NCBI RefSeq assembly: GCF_949628265.1
Contig: NC_088789.1
Location: forward strand, 19,151,883 to 19,215,882
Length of the DNA: 64,000 nt
Direction of reading: 5' to 3'
Origin: Cloeon dipterum
Taxonomy: Eukaryota > Arthropoda > Insecta > Ephemeroptera > Baetidae
Part shown: positions 50,001 to 62,403 of the stretch, piece after piece
Layout of the letters: each line of letters begins with the position of its first letter
Position numbering within the stretch: position 1 is the first letter of the stretch
Notes under the pieces: generated by a model
What the model saw: the letters and a program-made list of their open reading frames with translations, nothing else
What the model was told of the DNA's origin: nothing
Database searches by the model: none
Program-made: the position numbers and the translations under genes

Positions 50001-53000
50001 TTCACTTGCCTTCTGCACATCCGCTGTTCGTCGTGGATATTTTTCAAAATTTTACTATCATCGCGACCATTTGCTAACAGAGCGGAATTTACTTCTTTCG
50101 GGAGAGCGTAGGAATTTCAAATTTTATTGCTTCTGCAGCGATGTTACTTTAGTCGAGCTCTCTAACTTCTTTTCCTGCAACCGTCGTTGAACAAAATTTT
50201 ACAAGTACAAGGAGGGTTGAAAATTTCATACGCTTGAATATTATTTCTGTTGAAAATAATCACCAAAAATATATTTCTTTTTTAAATAATACCATAGGAA
50301 ATATTTTCATTACAGACAGTGCTGGAGAAATTTTTGTTGACATTAGAAAGAGAAAGGAGTGTCGGTTACTGTTTGAGTATGATCCAGTTTAGTGGCTTTC
50401 AATTAAATACAAAAATTCATAAATTTAAAGTGAAATTCCAACCTTCTCGGAACTTTGAACTATGCCTGCTCACCATGAATTTTAAACACTTTGCACACTT
50501 TGAAACAATCAAATAAATATTAATGAGGAGCCAGAGTGTCTAGACGGTTTATAATAATGAATAAATGGACGACCATGAGAAAGGACGAGAAAGTTGCCGA
50601 TCCTGCAAAGTTTGCTCATGTTTGAAACTCTCACTGTACAGTGGTTCTATATCCCCTTTAATTAATTCAAAAATATTATAATTGGATTCGGAGGGTGAAG
50701 CTCATGTTGTGAATGATTGTTGATTGCGTGACATGTAAGAGCTGCAGATGATCTTTCCTGATGATTCGTGTCTGGATTAAAGGTTTCACTAAAAATGTTC
50801 CAAACACATAAATTTTCTAAAACTGACAAGGAGAGTGCGCCTTTTAATCCAAGGATTGTGGTGTTTTATCATTACCATTCCTTAGCTTGATAATATATTT
50901 TTTCGGATTAATTGTTGCGCTCTCCTTGTGAGCCATTTAAACTTCAGAAAGCGCCGTGGGAGATAAGCATTGTTGGCGAGAAACAATGGAGGGAGCGCAG
51001 GAAATCGATCCCCACACGTTTAAAGGGAGAAAAAGGACGTTTGGCTTTCCTCCTTCTTTCCGTCGAAAATAGATTGAAACACTACACAGAAAAGAGGCGG
51101 AAATACGACACGCTGATTTCTGCCGATCACCAACAAGTGCGCGCTAGCTTGCTTCTGACCCGCAAAATACTTGAAGCGAAAAAAGCAAACACCATAGCGG
51201 TTTGATCTCCGTGGAGCAGTTGACCGCTTTTTTATCGACTGCCCCTCCCATCTATCATGTACCCCACGATATTGTTCTTTGACAGAACACACTTCGGGAG
51301 ACATTGTTCAATATTGATGGCGAGAACTCAACGTCAGCCGCAAAATGAAAATGAAAAGGGGCGTTTCAACCTCAACAAAGATAATAATTTAAAAGATCTT
51401 GTTTGAATACAATCTCCAAACAAGAAGCTGCATTTTAATAACAATTTTCCGTTTAAAAAAATAAAACACTAGTATTTTCTGTCAATTTGCCAAGTTTAAA
51501 AAAATGCTTTAGAAAAATAATCTGTGATCTGAGAGTTATTTTATTTTTAATTTCGGAATGCTTAATTGGTTTCACACTCACTAAGAAAATAAAATTTTAG
51601 TTGAAATTTCGACTGTTACATACTCTACAATTAAAAGCTCTATTTTGAAACACTTTTAATTAGTAGACCTTATTTTTGGTGCGTGACAGCTGCGATTAGG
51701 AACTGAGCAAGCACTTACCAATTGACTGAATTTACTGAATTGACAAGACTTGAATAAAAACAAACATTTTTATTCTAAAAAAACCTAAACTTTGTTTCCT
51801 TTGCGAGCAAAAAGATGAGCTAAAGTTGTTTTTAAAATACTGGAGCGAGAAATAAACAGGGGTGCGAGTTAAATTTCGCCAGCAGTATTCCCTGCGGGAG
51901 CGAGTTAATTAATTTGACTCACATTTGGGTCGCCATTCAGCTCGAGCGTCGGCAAAGCGGCGCTGGATGGCGTGTTGGAGTAGGCCTGAGGGGTGGCCCC
52001 GCCGTACATGGTCCTGTTGGGCGAGCCTCGCGGCGAATGTCGCGAGCCCGCGGTCAGGAACTTGATGGCCGTCTGCGTCGGTTTGGTGCCGTACGATCCA
52101 ACGCCGTGCTCCTCCAACTTGCCCTGGCCCTTGTACACCATGTAAGCCTGCGAACAGAGCGGGGGTCGGGTTCAAAATGACTGACATTATTATGATTAAT
52201 TGACGGGAGAGGAAAAAGTTGCGGTTTAAAAATGGAACAGGGGTTGTGACTCATAAAAATGAGGATCGTGTCTCCTGGAAACGTACTTCAACTTCCCAGT
52301 TACATTTCTAAAAGCAAACACAACCTCGCTCACCGCTTAAAAATATTTTAGAATAACCCAAATTTTATGTAAATTACCACTCCATACTTTCTCCGAGTAC
52401 AAAACTTTTATTTTAGAGTTTGAGGCAATAACTAATAAACAAGTTTCAGCGTGTTTTTGCAATTCTGATGGTTAGCACCCGAGATTTGGAGTTGACAATA
52501 TTTGCAGCAAACGAAAAAGGACATTTGTTCGTTTACTTTGCAAAACTGTGTGATTAATTCATGAGATTGCTTTGGAGTGAAATATCTATATTAAGACCGT
52601 ATTAAAATTAAGCTAAATTATTTACCAAAAATTGTCCTTTCTAAAAGAGAGCTAAGAGGAAGGGATCACATTAAAAATTCGTAACTTTCACAATTCTTTT
52701 CCTCTCATCTCTTTGCAAATTTTTAGTTCTTTCAAAACTTGCTGTTTGATCATACAATTCCATCTGGGATACATAAATTGCTTTTGAGAACTTATCAAGA
52801 AGTCATTCCATCATTCCTTCTAAATATGGGTAAAATTGGAATAAAAGATTAAATTTTTTCATGTTAACAAAATTCAACGTAAGATGCTGATAACATTGGG
52901 AGGGTTGGTATTGCTTTCTGCAACGCGGTTTTTGTTTTAAATTTAGCCAAGTTACCGGAAACCTCACTATTTTTGTTGCTAAAGAAACATAGTTATTCGA

Positions 53001-56000
53001 ATTTTGGCAAACAGGAAAATAAATGTAAAATATTAATTTGTGCTACAACTTTTTACTTTGCAAAATCATAAGCTTTGCTTGGAACTTAATAACAAATGTA
53101 GGTTTTAATAGCTTTGCACATTATATCAACCAAAGTGACAACCAATAGACAGGACAAAAAATTTAAATTACTCAGCATGGGTTAGTACAATTTTTTGTAT
53201 GTTTGTCTGATATTTGCTTTTCATCTGGCATTATTTCGCGAGATTCAGCGTGTCAATCATGCTCCGGATTTTGCCAAGCCAAATCCCGATGTGTTAGCGA
53301 GAATTTAAATGAAGCTCGCAGCCCGAGGACACGAAATAATAAAGGAAGAGGCGTAATAAACTCGCGCGCGCTCCACTCCGCCGCCCATGCAGCCAGTGTT
53401 TTTGTGCTCTTTTTCGCATTCACAGCGGACCACGTTGGAAAAAGCTTTTTCAAAATCAAACCAAACAAAAGGCCACGCATCGCACGACCCTTCCTCTCTT
53501 CAACCCTTAAAAATGTGCAATTGTGATTCTGTCAATCTCCCGCGTCTGTGTCGAGTGAAATTATTCCGGTTTGGCAATCGCAATCAATTCCTGAAAGGTC
53601 CGATGATGAAGAGACGAGGATGATTGATGAATCTCCACAGTTAATAAAGTGGCAGGGTTTCCCTTGCCTTTTTTGTTTTGTGTATACGAATCGATAATGT
53701 TCTCGACCGGCCCCATATACAGTCGAGCGTGCGAGTATTTTAATGTGCTTATGTTAGGCGGACTGCATGCATTATTTCGCCTCCCTCGGCGGCTTTGCGG
53801 GTTTTGCTGGCCGAAGCCACCTTCGAGGCCTTTCAATAATGCAGCAGCCGACGAAATATGGCCCCAAATGGTATAGATCTCGCCTTATTTGCATACATAA
53901 GCACTATACTTGCTTGTTTTTCTCTCGAGGTGGCAAGACCGAATCGAATAATGCTGCTTTTTCCTCCAGCTGTGGCCGTTTCGATTTCAATGCGGTCAGC
54001 TTTTTGCTCCATTAGCCGGACATTCGCTAATGAAGCCATGTGTTTCCCCCTTATATTGTTTGCTCGTGAAGAAAATTTCATTTTGTATCAATTGTAACTG
54101 TCAATAGTCCTTGGATTTGTGTATTATCCAACAAGTTAAGAGATTTCCGCAGGGGAAAAAAGTTTGTATTCGATTGAGTAAGCGAGTTATGGAGTTTCAA
54201 AGGCCAGAAATCCTTTAGGGATTTAACATTTGAATGATTCAAACTCTAATTTTGAAGCCAGTTGTCATTCAAACATGAAGATAGAGAGACTCTACTTTAC
54301 AAGACGAATTCGATTGGTGGTTTCCCGGTAAAAGTACCTAGGTTTTAACCTTTTGCAGATACATTTACAAAACGTTAATTAACATTTCAAGATAACATTA
54401 TTGTCAAACTTAGTTTTTTTAGCTCCATTTTTGTCAGCAAGAAACGATTATATTTTTCCAATAAATTAATTTTCCCGGAACGTCAAAATAGTCCACCGTT
54501 CGACTTGCCTCACTGAACAAAAAATGAAGCCAAATTGGAGCTAAATTGAGCAAACACGTTTTTTTAAATCAATTTCGAAATTTTGGGCTATTAACTTGCC
54601 CCGAAAATCATCAATATCACATCAGGAAAAAAGGCTCTATGAATTCAACGGTTTCACCAAAAACTAAATCATCAAATCCCTGATGTATCCGTGTCAGACA
54701 CAAAAAAATGAAGTCAAATAGAAAGTTAAAAAATATTTTCATTCCTTGGATTGATTTGTTTCAGCAGTGTTCAAGAACACAAATTTTTCTAAAAAAAATA
54801 ATTTTGGTCCAATGGAAATTCACCATCCCCTCATTTTCAATTTCTGAATGCTTGTACTTTTCTGATAGTTTCCGGAGTAGTGCCAAAGGTTATCTTCATC
54901 TTTTTGGAGTATCCGGCGCGAACGCCCCTCTGGAAAAGCGTGTTTTCCTGCTACCAAAGCTGAGAGGGTCCATCCTGTAAGTTGTAATTCTTTACGACCG
55001 ACTCGCCAAGATGACGGCTGCGGTGCTACTGTATGATAATAGAAGCGTCCGTGCTTCCGCCAGGGATTTCCACGCGTTTGGCTGCAGGAGAAGGGTTGGA
55101 CCAAGCCAAAGTGAGATCCGTCATCTGCGAAAGCTGCCCGACAGCTCTGCCCTCGATAAAGGGGTACGTGTGGAGCGCAAAGTAAAAAGTTCGCAAGGGG
55201 AGAGTGAGAGAGAAGTTTACAGCTCGTCCAGAATTTTCCTATCCTGGATTCTCTCAATCCTGGGCACAAATCTCGCCCACAGCATGATAAGGTCCCTATC
55301 AAAATCGATTTTTATGCCCCGAGAAATCTGGAAGGAAGGGAGAACTCTCAATCAAAACTTTTTGAAAATGGCAATTTATTTATTTATATTGCTGTGAGTT
55401 TCAGACGGATAGTCGAATATTTTGCTGACCAGCATATATGGTTGGTTTTAGGCATTTTTTTCTCCAGACTTTCCTTATTTCTATAAAATACTATTTTTCG
55501 CCAATTTTTGAAAGCATAATATAGTATTTGTGAAAATCTACATATTTGCTGCGTAGAGGAAAAATACATACTTTTTAAATAAATAGACAGGTAATCTACC
55601 GAAACTGACATTTTTTTTTTTTTTTTTTGCTCTTTTTATCCTTGTCCGTCCGAGGACCGGGAAGGGCGCGCACTGCACTAGCACGAATGCTGAAACCCGG
55701 GTCCCAATAACACCGCGAACGGATAACATGGGCGCACCAGGCCGCACAGGGACCCAGCCCACTGAAGGGCCACTTGCCTCCGCACCGAGGACTGCATTGA
55801 AACGCTAGACATTTGTCCCGTGAAGCCAAATCACGCATGCTGGAAAGGTGCAAACCAGCAAGTAGCGAGTCGGCGCCGGTGCGCCTCCCAGCCCGTCGAG
55901 CAATTTGAGCAATTCGAGTCACTAAACTAACCACTTTTTGCCATCTCTGACATTGGGTAGCCAGTATTAGATCTCCGAACTGCTCAAATACCTCACATTG

Positions 56001-59000
56001 CTTTAACACTCCTGAGAGTGCCTTAACAATGCGAGCCAACGGGCTGGTACATATTTTTTATAAAGAGGCAACTGGCTGTAAATTTTATTGCGTTTCTTGC
56101 TGAAATTTCGCGACAGCAATTTGTATTTTCTGTCCGAGATATACAATTACAAACCTTAAAGCCCTTGAATTACGAAGGAATAAATTTGCCGACTCAATTT
56201 TTTATCAATATTTTTTCAGTCAGGATTATGCTCATCAGGAAGTGGATTTAATTTAAAAAAACCTCGATGTAATTACAGCATTTTTGCTTTTATCACCTAA
56301 AGAATTAAATTGATACAAAATACAGGTCTAAAATTTGCAACAAAACGATATTTGAATGCTAGAAAAAAACCTTGGGGATTAGAAAAGATTAAACATATAT
56401 ATAACCGGATAAAAATCCACCTGAAAGACAAATGGGATAAATGTGACTAAAAATTACACTTTGACACGGTTTTTAAGCCAATTTAGCAGCAATTTTGGCA
56501 GCTATGAATTATTTATTTATGATTAGGATGGCTTAAAATCATGCTCACTCGAAGGTTTCGTGACAAATCTAAGCTCAGAAAAAAATAGCCAATCATCCTA
56601 AATTTACAGCCCTATTTATTTACTCTGCAAAATCCACAAAATCAAACGTTATTTGTGCTTCCCCAGAGGCCGCGAGTTGAGCTGAATTCTGGGAAAGAAG
56701 CAGTTGAGTAAAATTGACACTCGTCGGGCGAAGGCCTGTCGTAAATTGGCCCGATGATGCGCGCTGTTCAATTTTAACAGACACGCCATCTGCCCTGGGG
56801 CGAAGCCTCCAGATCGCTGCACCAACCACGCCGCGCGCATCGCTGAATTACGGCCCCGCACGAATAAGGCTCTAATTTATCTGTGCGGTACAGACTGGAA
56901 ATCCACGCCCAGGACGCGCAATTTTTGCGGCTGCCGAGGAAATTTTAAGAGGGATTGCCGCCCGCACCTTGATTTACGCCGGCACGCCACAGGCAAAATA
57001 AAAAAAAAATCAGCGTGAGCTGCTGGGGCTGTAAAAAAAGTTGGGAGTCATAAACCTGATATTGGCACTGAGTGTCTAGTGCTTTTGAAACAACTTTCTC
57101 CGCTTACTTTCTTGACACGAATGCCCAACTGACATGATTAAAGGGGCCCACAGCCTCATCGACTGTTTAAAGCAGAATAATCCCTTTCTGAAAATCGTAA
57201 AATGTCACTCCCAGCGTAATTTCGAAAGCTAAACCCTGCAGCTTTTGTACCTTTGAAATGGAATAAGTCGGTCGTTTTTTAAAAGCCTACTCTCAGGCAC
57301 ATAATGCTGGAAAAATAACAAAGCCTGCTCAGATTTTTCAGAAAGTATGTGACGTAGTGGCTTACAAAGGATTAAACACAGATTCCACGCGCATAGAATC
57401 GTCTGTCGGGGCCTTTCGCGTTAATGCAGAGTTAAATAATATAGCAACTTGATGATGGTTACACCTGCTCTTTTATGGAAAAGTTTGCCTTTTGCAAAAA
57501 ATCTTCTCACATCAGTGTGCTGGAAAAACGTCTTCGTACAACGAAGAAAAAAGGCATCTCGCTGTTCAAATTTTTTTACCTACCTATATAGCTTTCGCAT
57601 GAATCTGAAGAAGGAAAGTGTAGCAGGGAGTCAAATAAATGGGATCGAAGGCTCCAGCATTCAGAATAACCTTTTTGTGGAAACCCGTCAAGTCCTTTGA
57701 GTGTTTGAATTTACAATATTCTTGTAAAAATCGTTCACCAGCCTTTTTGACGTATCGTAGAATACTGAATTAAATTTTCATGTATACACCGGAAAGAATA
57801 ATCAATTTGAGAGATTAGGTAGATATCCCGTCTCAGAAATTCCGCATTTTTAATGCACTAACTTATTGAAGGTAAAATCCCACATGTCATATCTGTGCCG
57901 AAACCGACTGCCTGAAAAACAGTCTAAAGGCAATCAATTAACTTTCGAAAAAAATCAAATATTCACAGCGTCACTCATTTCCAATTCAAGAAATACTGAA
58001 CTGGCTATAGCTACGATTTAATTAAATCAAATTTCCACTGAGCAACGACAAACAGACGAGAATAATAGAGAGCCTTTATAATAGTCGTTGAAAGATGTTT
58101 GGATAGCAAGACGCTTAAAATTAAGTCAGTGAATCGAATTTGCAGTGACATCAGTAGAGTGTGTAGTATAAAAAGACGAGCACGACGACGAAGGCGGATC
58201 GGCGGGAATGAGAGCAAGCAAGAGAAACACGTCGACTGAACTTGAAGCTCTTATTCCTTTAGCGCGTGTCTCTTAAGAATAAGTTCTTTAAACTGTGTAC
58301 ACTACGTGCTTGGAGGTATTGTAAAAAGTAATGACTCTTCTCTAAAGCAGTGCAGTTTGTATATCTCGGGCAGAAAATACACATTACCGTCGTGGAATTT
58401 CGGCGAGATACGCGATAAAATTTACAGCCGAGCCGTAACTCCGCGCGAGAATTAGACGCAATTCGGTAGAGATTTGCTCGCAAATAGCTTCGTCTGAGTG
58501 TGCACCATTGTCGCGAGGTGCGCCTAATGGCCCGCGTTTTTGTCACCCTCCTGCTCCGAATTGCGCTCCGCCGCTGCTGAAAAAGTGATAATTTTTCCCC
58601 AGTCAGGATTTCCGCCGAGATTAATTCAAAACTTTCCAAGTCGCTCGACTGACGGAATTGCAGAGATAAAACTGGGCTTGTTACGACGAGAAGCTGCTAG
58701 GGTGCAGGCATCAAGTTTCAAATTATATTTTCAACTGATGGACTGATTTTAAGAGTAGTAAAACGGTGGAAAATTTGTAGTTCATTAAAAATAATAGTTA
58801 TTGCAGATAACATTCGATAGACTCATTGAAGAACACGATTTTTGAATTAAAATAATCCGTCAATTATTTTTTATAAAAATTTCGTCAAAATGCAGGATGG
58901 CATCCAAATTTTCTTAAAAAATCCCTTAAGTTCTGAATTTGTTTAATAAAAGTTAAATCAAACCCACGCTTCCAACTGAAGATTTTAATTTCTCCAACTA

Positions 59001-61767
59001 TGTTGATAATTATTGTGATAAAAAAACGTGGATATTTGTTAGTTCCTTTTTGAGATCTTTTTGTGCCAGAAAAAGAAAAACGACAAATATGAGACTGCAA
59101 ATCATAATTTTCTTGTTACATTTTCAATAATATTGGGTTATTGGGACTATTGTAATCGGAAGCAATTGTGTTGAGTTTGATCAGAAAATTTTGTTATAAA
59201 TAGAGTTTTTGCCGAAAATTGCGAGTAAACCCTTTCTGAATTTTACCTCTGAGCTCATTTGTCGAAAAATAGTCTCAAATATCCAACCTAATCATTTGCT
59301 TATTTTGATATCTTTTATTTAAACCTTTTCCTGTCATCCTTCAATAAAATATTTGATTTCCCAAAGAAAACAAAGAGTTTTTAAGTTCAGTATACAAACA
59401 CAATAGTCTAAGAGAGTTAATTAAAAATCGTTCGAAATCTGTTGGATAAAGCAAACATTATTACCGGAGAAACTCATTAAAGCCGCTTTTATCCAAATGG
59501 AAATCGGAGAGAGAAGTGCAATGCGTGCGCAATACAAGAGGCAACAAGATCAAATCCGGTCGTTTGGCTTAGAAATTCATCGTGCTCTTAATTAATCGCG
59601 CCGCGAGTTTGCTCAAGTTGCGGCGATTTTCATTAATTTGATCGAGCAGCGGCGAATGAGTTGCGCCGTGCTACGATCCTTGCTAAGTACACATTCGCCA
59701 AGGGAGCTAAATGTCCGGCAGTTAATCCGCCGCCACTTCTGATTTGCCGCGGGAAATAAGAGCACTTAGCTGGCGCGCAATTAGACTTAGCTCTGGGCAA
59801 AATTTCGCAGCGTGATATCCCATTCGGGTGCGAGAGGCATTTAAGCGTTGGCGAGAAGGGTCACACGTCAAATTTCTAGCCTGGAGGAAAATTGCTCTTG
59901 CTCACAGGGAGATTTTCATTGACAAACCTTTTGTCTATGGGCTTTTGGTTAATTTTATGAGTCTATTGAACTAATCATTAACTGTCAAATATAATTTAGA
60001 ATATACGTGAATATCTTTGAAAAGGGGTTGAAGAAGCGTACACCCTCTGACTGCTTTTGGGGAAGTTATGACGAGTCGAACGGTGAGAAGATTTTGTAAA
60101 TCTGATACTTAGAAGCCGAGATTGAGTTAAAATGTGTTTTTTTCTGCCTGTAAGGCCATCGCATTATTAATAAATAACAAAAAACAGCGTATGAACTAAA
60201 TCTCGAGTTTTAAAAGTTAACTTAACAAAAATTGCATACCATTTTACTCGTTATCACATTCCATGATGCTTTGAATTAGTTTCAGGGTGATAAACACTCG
60301 ACCCCGTTGCGAAGTGAGGTGCAAAAAATACAAAATTGAACAACTTAACGTTTTTTTTGGAGTGCATTAAGGGGTTGAAGAGGGCACTTCAGCGAACTAT
60401 TGGAGGTCAATACGAGTCTAGCGGTGAGTGTTTTTTTGAAAATCCGACTATTACTTACAAGCTGAGATTTGGGCGTGAAAACATTTTTTTTTTTAAATGC
60501 AATCAATGTGTAAAGCGCCTTTTTGGACGTTAAAACCTAACTTTTTAAAGCTCTATACAAGTTTGTAATTAAAAAATATCAATAAATTCATTTTCAAATT
60601 TGAATGAATGAAATATTTATTAAACACCAAAAGGTGTACAACAGACATAAAATACAGAGTAATTAAATCACATATCTATGCTCGTTTTTGCTTTGGCGGC
60701 TTGGCACAACGTCAGATTGTTCTTAACACATTCAAAAAAATGGTAAAAGTTAATTTGTTTAATATCACAGAATTTGCACTCGCAGTCCTCACTCGCGCAG
60801 GAGTGATAGGTCAATTTATTACAGATCAAATAGTGAAAACCATGAACTTTTTAAATGAATCAGTCTCCGGCAGTGAAAATCTCGTTTGCAATTCTTTTAC
60901 AAGGAAATCAGTGTCTGCTAATTTATATGTCAGCCTGGATTTCATTAATTTGGATACGGAAAGAGCTCTTTTTAGAAATCTTGATTTGGAGGATTCTAAT
61001 TTATTAAAGTCTTTGAGATTTAAAATGGCCAAATCGCCTCTATTCCGTAACTTGCGATTGGAGCTATTGCAAGATTGAAAAGTTTCAAAGCAGTGCTGAC
61101 AGATGATCTCAAAGACTTTAATAAATTAGAATCCTCCAAATCAAGATTTCTAAAAAGAGCTCTTTCCGTATCCAAATTAATGAAATCCAGGCTGACATAT
61201 AAATTAGCAGACACTGATTTTCAAATTTGAGTTCAATTTATAATTTTGATTTTGGTGACCTTGAACTTTGGCCTAAGACTTTAGGGCCAACAGCAAAGTT
61301 TTTATTTGACGAGACGTGTTCAGAGGTGTTCGGATTTTTCTTCCACAACCAACCTAAACAAAGTAAGGTATTACTCAAACTTCCCGGGTTTTTATCTTTT
61401 GATGCTCGTAAACTAGCAATTTCTGGGTTTATCGAATTTTCCGGACCAACAGGGCCAAGTTTTAGAAAAAAAGCAAAATTACCGGACCACAGGACATAAC
61501 TTTGATGCTTTTTTTAGATTCTGGCTCAAACCATAAATTTTTAGCGTTTTCCCTTTTTTTGTAGAGTTATTTCAAACCTTATTCATGACTCAGATTATTG
61601 CTAATCGTAAGTCTCCGCTCGTTCAGCCTCTGGAACGAGAAACGCTCTGAATCGAATAATTAGCTCGGAAATTGACAAACTAGTTTAATTGGAAAACAGG
61701 AGTCTGCAGTCTGAAGAGCTCTCATTGAACTACAGTTAACAACTTCAACTTTTGTTGCATTGGCTCG

Positions 61768-61839
<72 letters not shown>

Positions 61840-62403
61840 GTTCTGCTTTTAGCTGTGAATGCTAATTGATCAGTAAAAGGAAAATAAGCAATTCAACATT
61901 GGAGCAGATGCTTTTGTGTCTCGAATTTACACACCAGTAAACCAACGAATGGCCTATAAAACAAAACTCCGATATTGGCTGTCATTCAGATACGTTTTCA
62001 AATGGAAAAAGTTGCTCTTTTTCAGCGAATCTCCTCCGCGCGTCATTAATCAAAGCAAAAGTGACAAAACCGGTGGGGAAAAGTTTTTCTATCGAATTCG
62101 CTCGCTTTTTTCGAAATATCACTTGCGTCACACTTGGCACGTGCTGCAAATTTAATGGCAAAGCGGGTCCGACATCAAAAAAGCGTCTCCGCTCAATTTG
62201 GCTGGACAGAGTGGCACTTTCTCTCTTTGACTTCACCCCCAGGGGTGACGTGGGGATGAGAGGGATGCGACACGGTCGTCGTGTCTTCTCTACTCACTTT
62301 GCTGCCGAAGATGAAACAGAGCAGCATGGTCACCGTCAGCTGTGTGTGAGAGAAAAATATCACGTAGAGGAGGTCAGGGTTGGCCGGCGACTGCAGGAAC
62401 AGC
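47039..62403 (-). CDS. Class C orphan GPCR, GPR158/GPR179/smog-like, last three coding exons (5' part beyond the window)
   Basis: The visible exons on the minus strand are 62403-62298 (106 nt), 52147-51923 (225 nt) and 47419-47039 (381 nt with stop), joined at phase 0 with good borders. The first encodes LFLQSPANPDLLYV then FFSHTQLTVTMLLCFIFGSK, which is the end of extracellular loop 3 and TM7. The HTQLTV element is shared with GPR158-type receptors. The second encodes a 75-residue Ser/Thr/Pro-rich juxtamembrane segment. The third starts with a coiled-coil helix LELDRLSSQLELLRQRHVKM, matching the LYAQLE-type helix after TM7 in GPR158. It then gives an acidic tail ending THFTNEISV. Vertebrate GPR158 binds RGS7-Gbeta5; Drosophila smog is a receptor for Fog. 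Which insect paralogue this is cannot be told. Introns are 4.5 and 10.2 kb. At least one phase-2 upstream exon must lie beyond 64 kb. Confidence 0.8.
47420..51922 (-). other. Last intron of the GPCR gene
   Basis: An intron of 4.5 kb from donor gtgagt (51922-51917) to acceptor gttgcag (just above 47419). It carries the foldback repeat at 48496-48711 and no other supported feature. GC-rich patches near 48130-48280 show no coding pattern. Confidence 0.65.
48496..48711. repeat. Foldback element: inverted repeat with arms of about 57 bp
   Basis: The left arm at 48496-48553 and the right arm at 48656-48711 are reverse complements with about four differences. They share TTTTATTTGAGATAAT and AGATTGAAACTT as read on the left arm. 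The loop is about 102 bp. It sits within the last GPCR intron, so it will be transcribed as a hairpin in the pre-mRNA. It is different in sequence from the foldback at 789-999. Confidence 0.75.
55612..56050 (-). mobile_element. tRNA-like SINE with poly-A tail, copy 2
   Basis: It reads on the minus strand from a TACCAGCCCGTTGGCTCGCA head to a 17-nt A run (T run at 55612-55628). The head GTTGGCTCGCATTGTTAAGG resembles a tRNA A-box region, and AGTTCGGAGATC about 60 nt on resembles a B box, suggesting an RNA polymerase III promoter. It is about 440 bp and more GC-rich than its surroundings. The copy at 14465-14790 shares head, body blocks and order. Open frames over it are chance. No clear target-site duplication was found. 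Confidence 0.75.
60023..60505 (+). repeat. Two diverged direct repeats of about 130 bp
   Basis: Unit 1 at about 60023-60150 and unit 2 at about 60367-60505 share AAGGGGTTGAAG, ACGAGTC followed by GCGGTGAG or ACGGTGAG, then TACTT, AAGC(C/T)GAGATT and a T-rich end, in the same order. The spacing is about 340 bp. It is probably a duplicated or twice-inserted repeat of unknown class. Confidence 0.5.
60604..61217 (-). mobile_element. 5'-truncated non-LTR retrotransposon (LINE) 3' end with an inverted duplicated segment
   Basis: On the minus strand, 61105 down to about 60680 encodes pieces of a LINE ORF2 C-terminus in shifted frames: LKLFNLAIAPIASYGIEAIW, then ESSKSRFLKRALSVSKLMKS and ADTDFLVKELQTRFSLPETD, then a CCHC motif CKFC-x8-H-x3-C (in CECKFCDIKQINFYHFFEC). 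AATAAA and a short CATT repeat form the 3' end near 60610. The element is flanked by a 13-bp direct repeat, TTTTCAAATTTGA, at 60591-60603 and 61218-61230, a target-site duplication. Its 5' part (61106-61217) is an inverted copy of 60908-61019. Frameshifts make it non-functional. Confidence 0.8.
60905..61220. repeat. Perfect 115-bp inverted repeat inside the LINE fragment
   Basis: The left arm 60905-61019 and the right arm 61106-61220 are exact reverse complements as read base by base; the loop is 86 bp (61020-61105). The last three bases of the right arm belong to the target-site duplication. Confidence 0.9.
61771..61837. repeat. (CT)33 microsatellite
   Basis: An uninterrupted CT tract of about 67 nt in the GPCR intron, about 460 bp on the 3' side of the TM7 exon. 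Read on the minus (transcribed) strand it is (AG)n, so it is not a polypyrimidine tract in the pre-mRNA. Confidence 0.97.

Larger units (their letters stand above)
52148..62297 (-). other. Large GPCR intron hosting transposable elements
   Basis: A 10.2-kb intron from donor gtgagt (62297-62292) to acceptor ttcgcag (just above 52147). It contains a SINE (55612-56050), diverged direct repeats (60023-60505), a LINE fragment with inverted duplication (60604-61217) and a (CT)n tract. Other open frames inside it are not supported. Confidence 0.65.

Noticed and set aside
50912..51205. 97-codon plus-strand frame
   Set aside because: It is antisense within the GPCR intron, its start is not ATG, and it has no domain content.
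55596..56039. 147-codon minus-strand frame
   Set aside because: It lies entirely within the SINE and ends in the poly-A tail; the related copy at 14465-14790 does not preserve the frame.
60608..61078. 156-codon plus-strand frame
   Set aside because: It is antisense to the LINE fragment; the minus strand carries the ORF2 C-terminal motifs.
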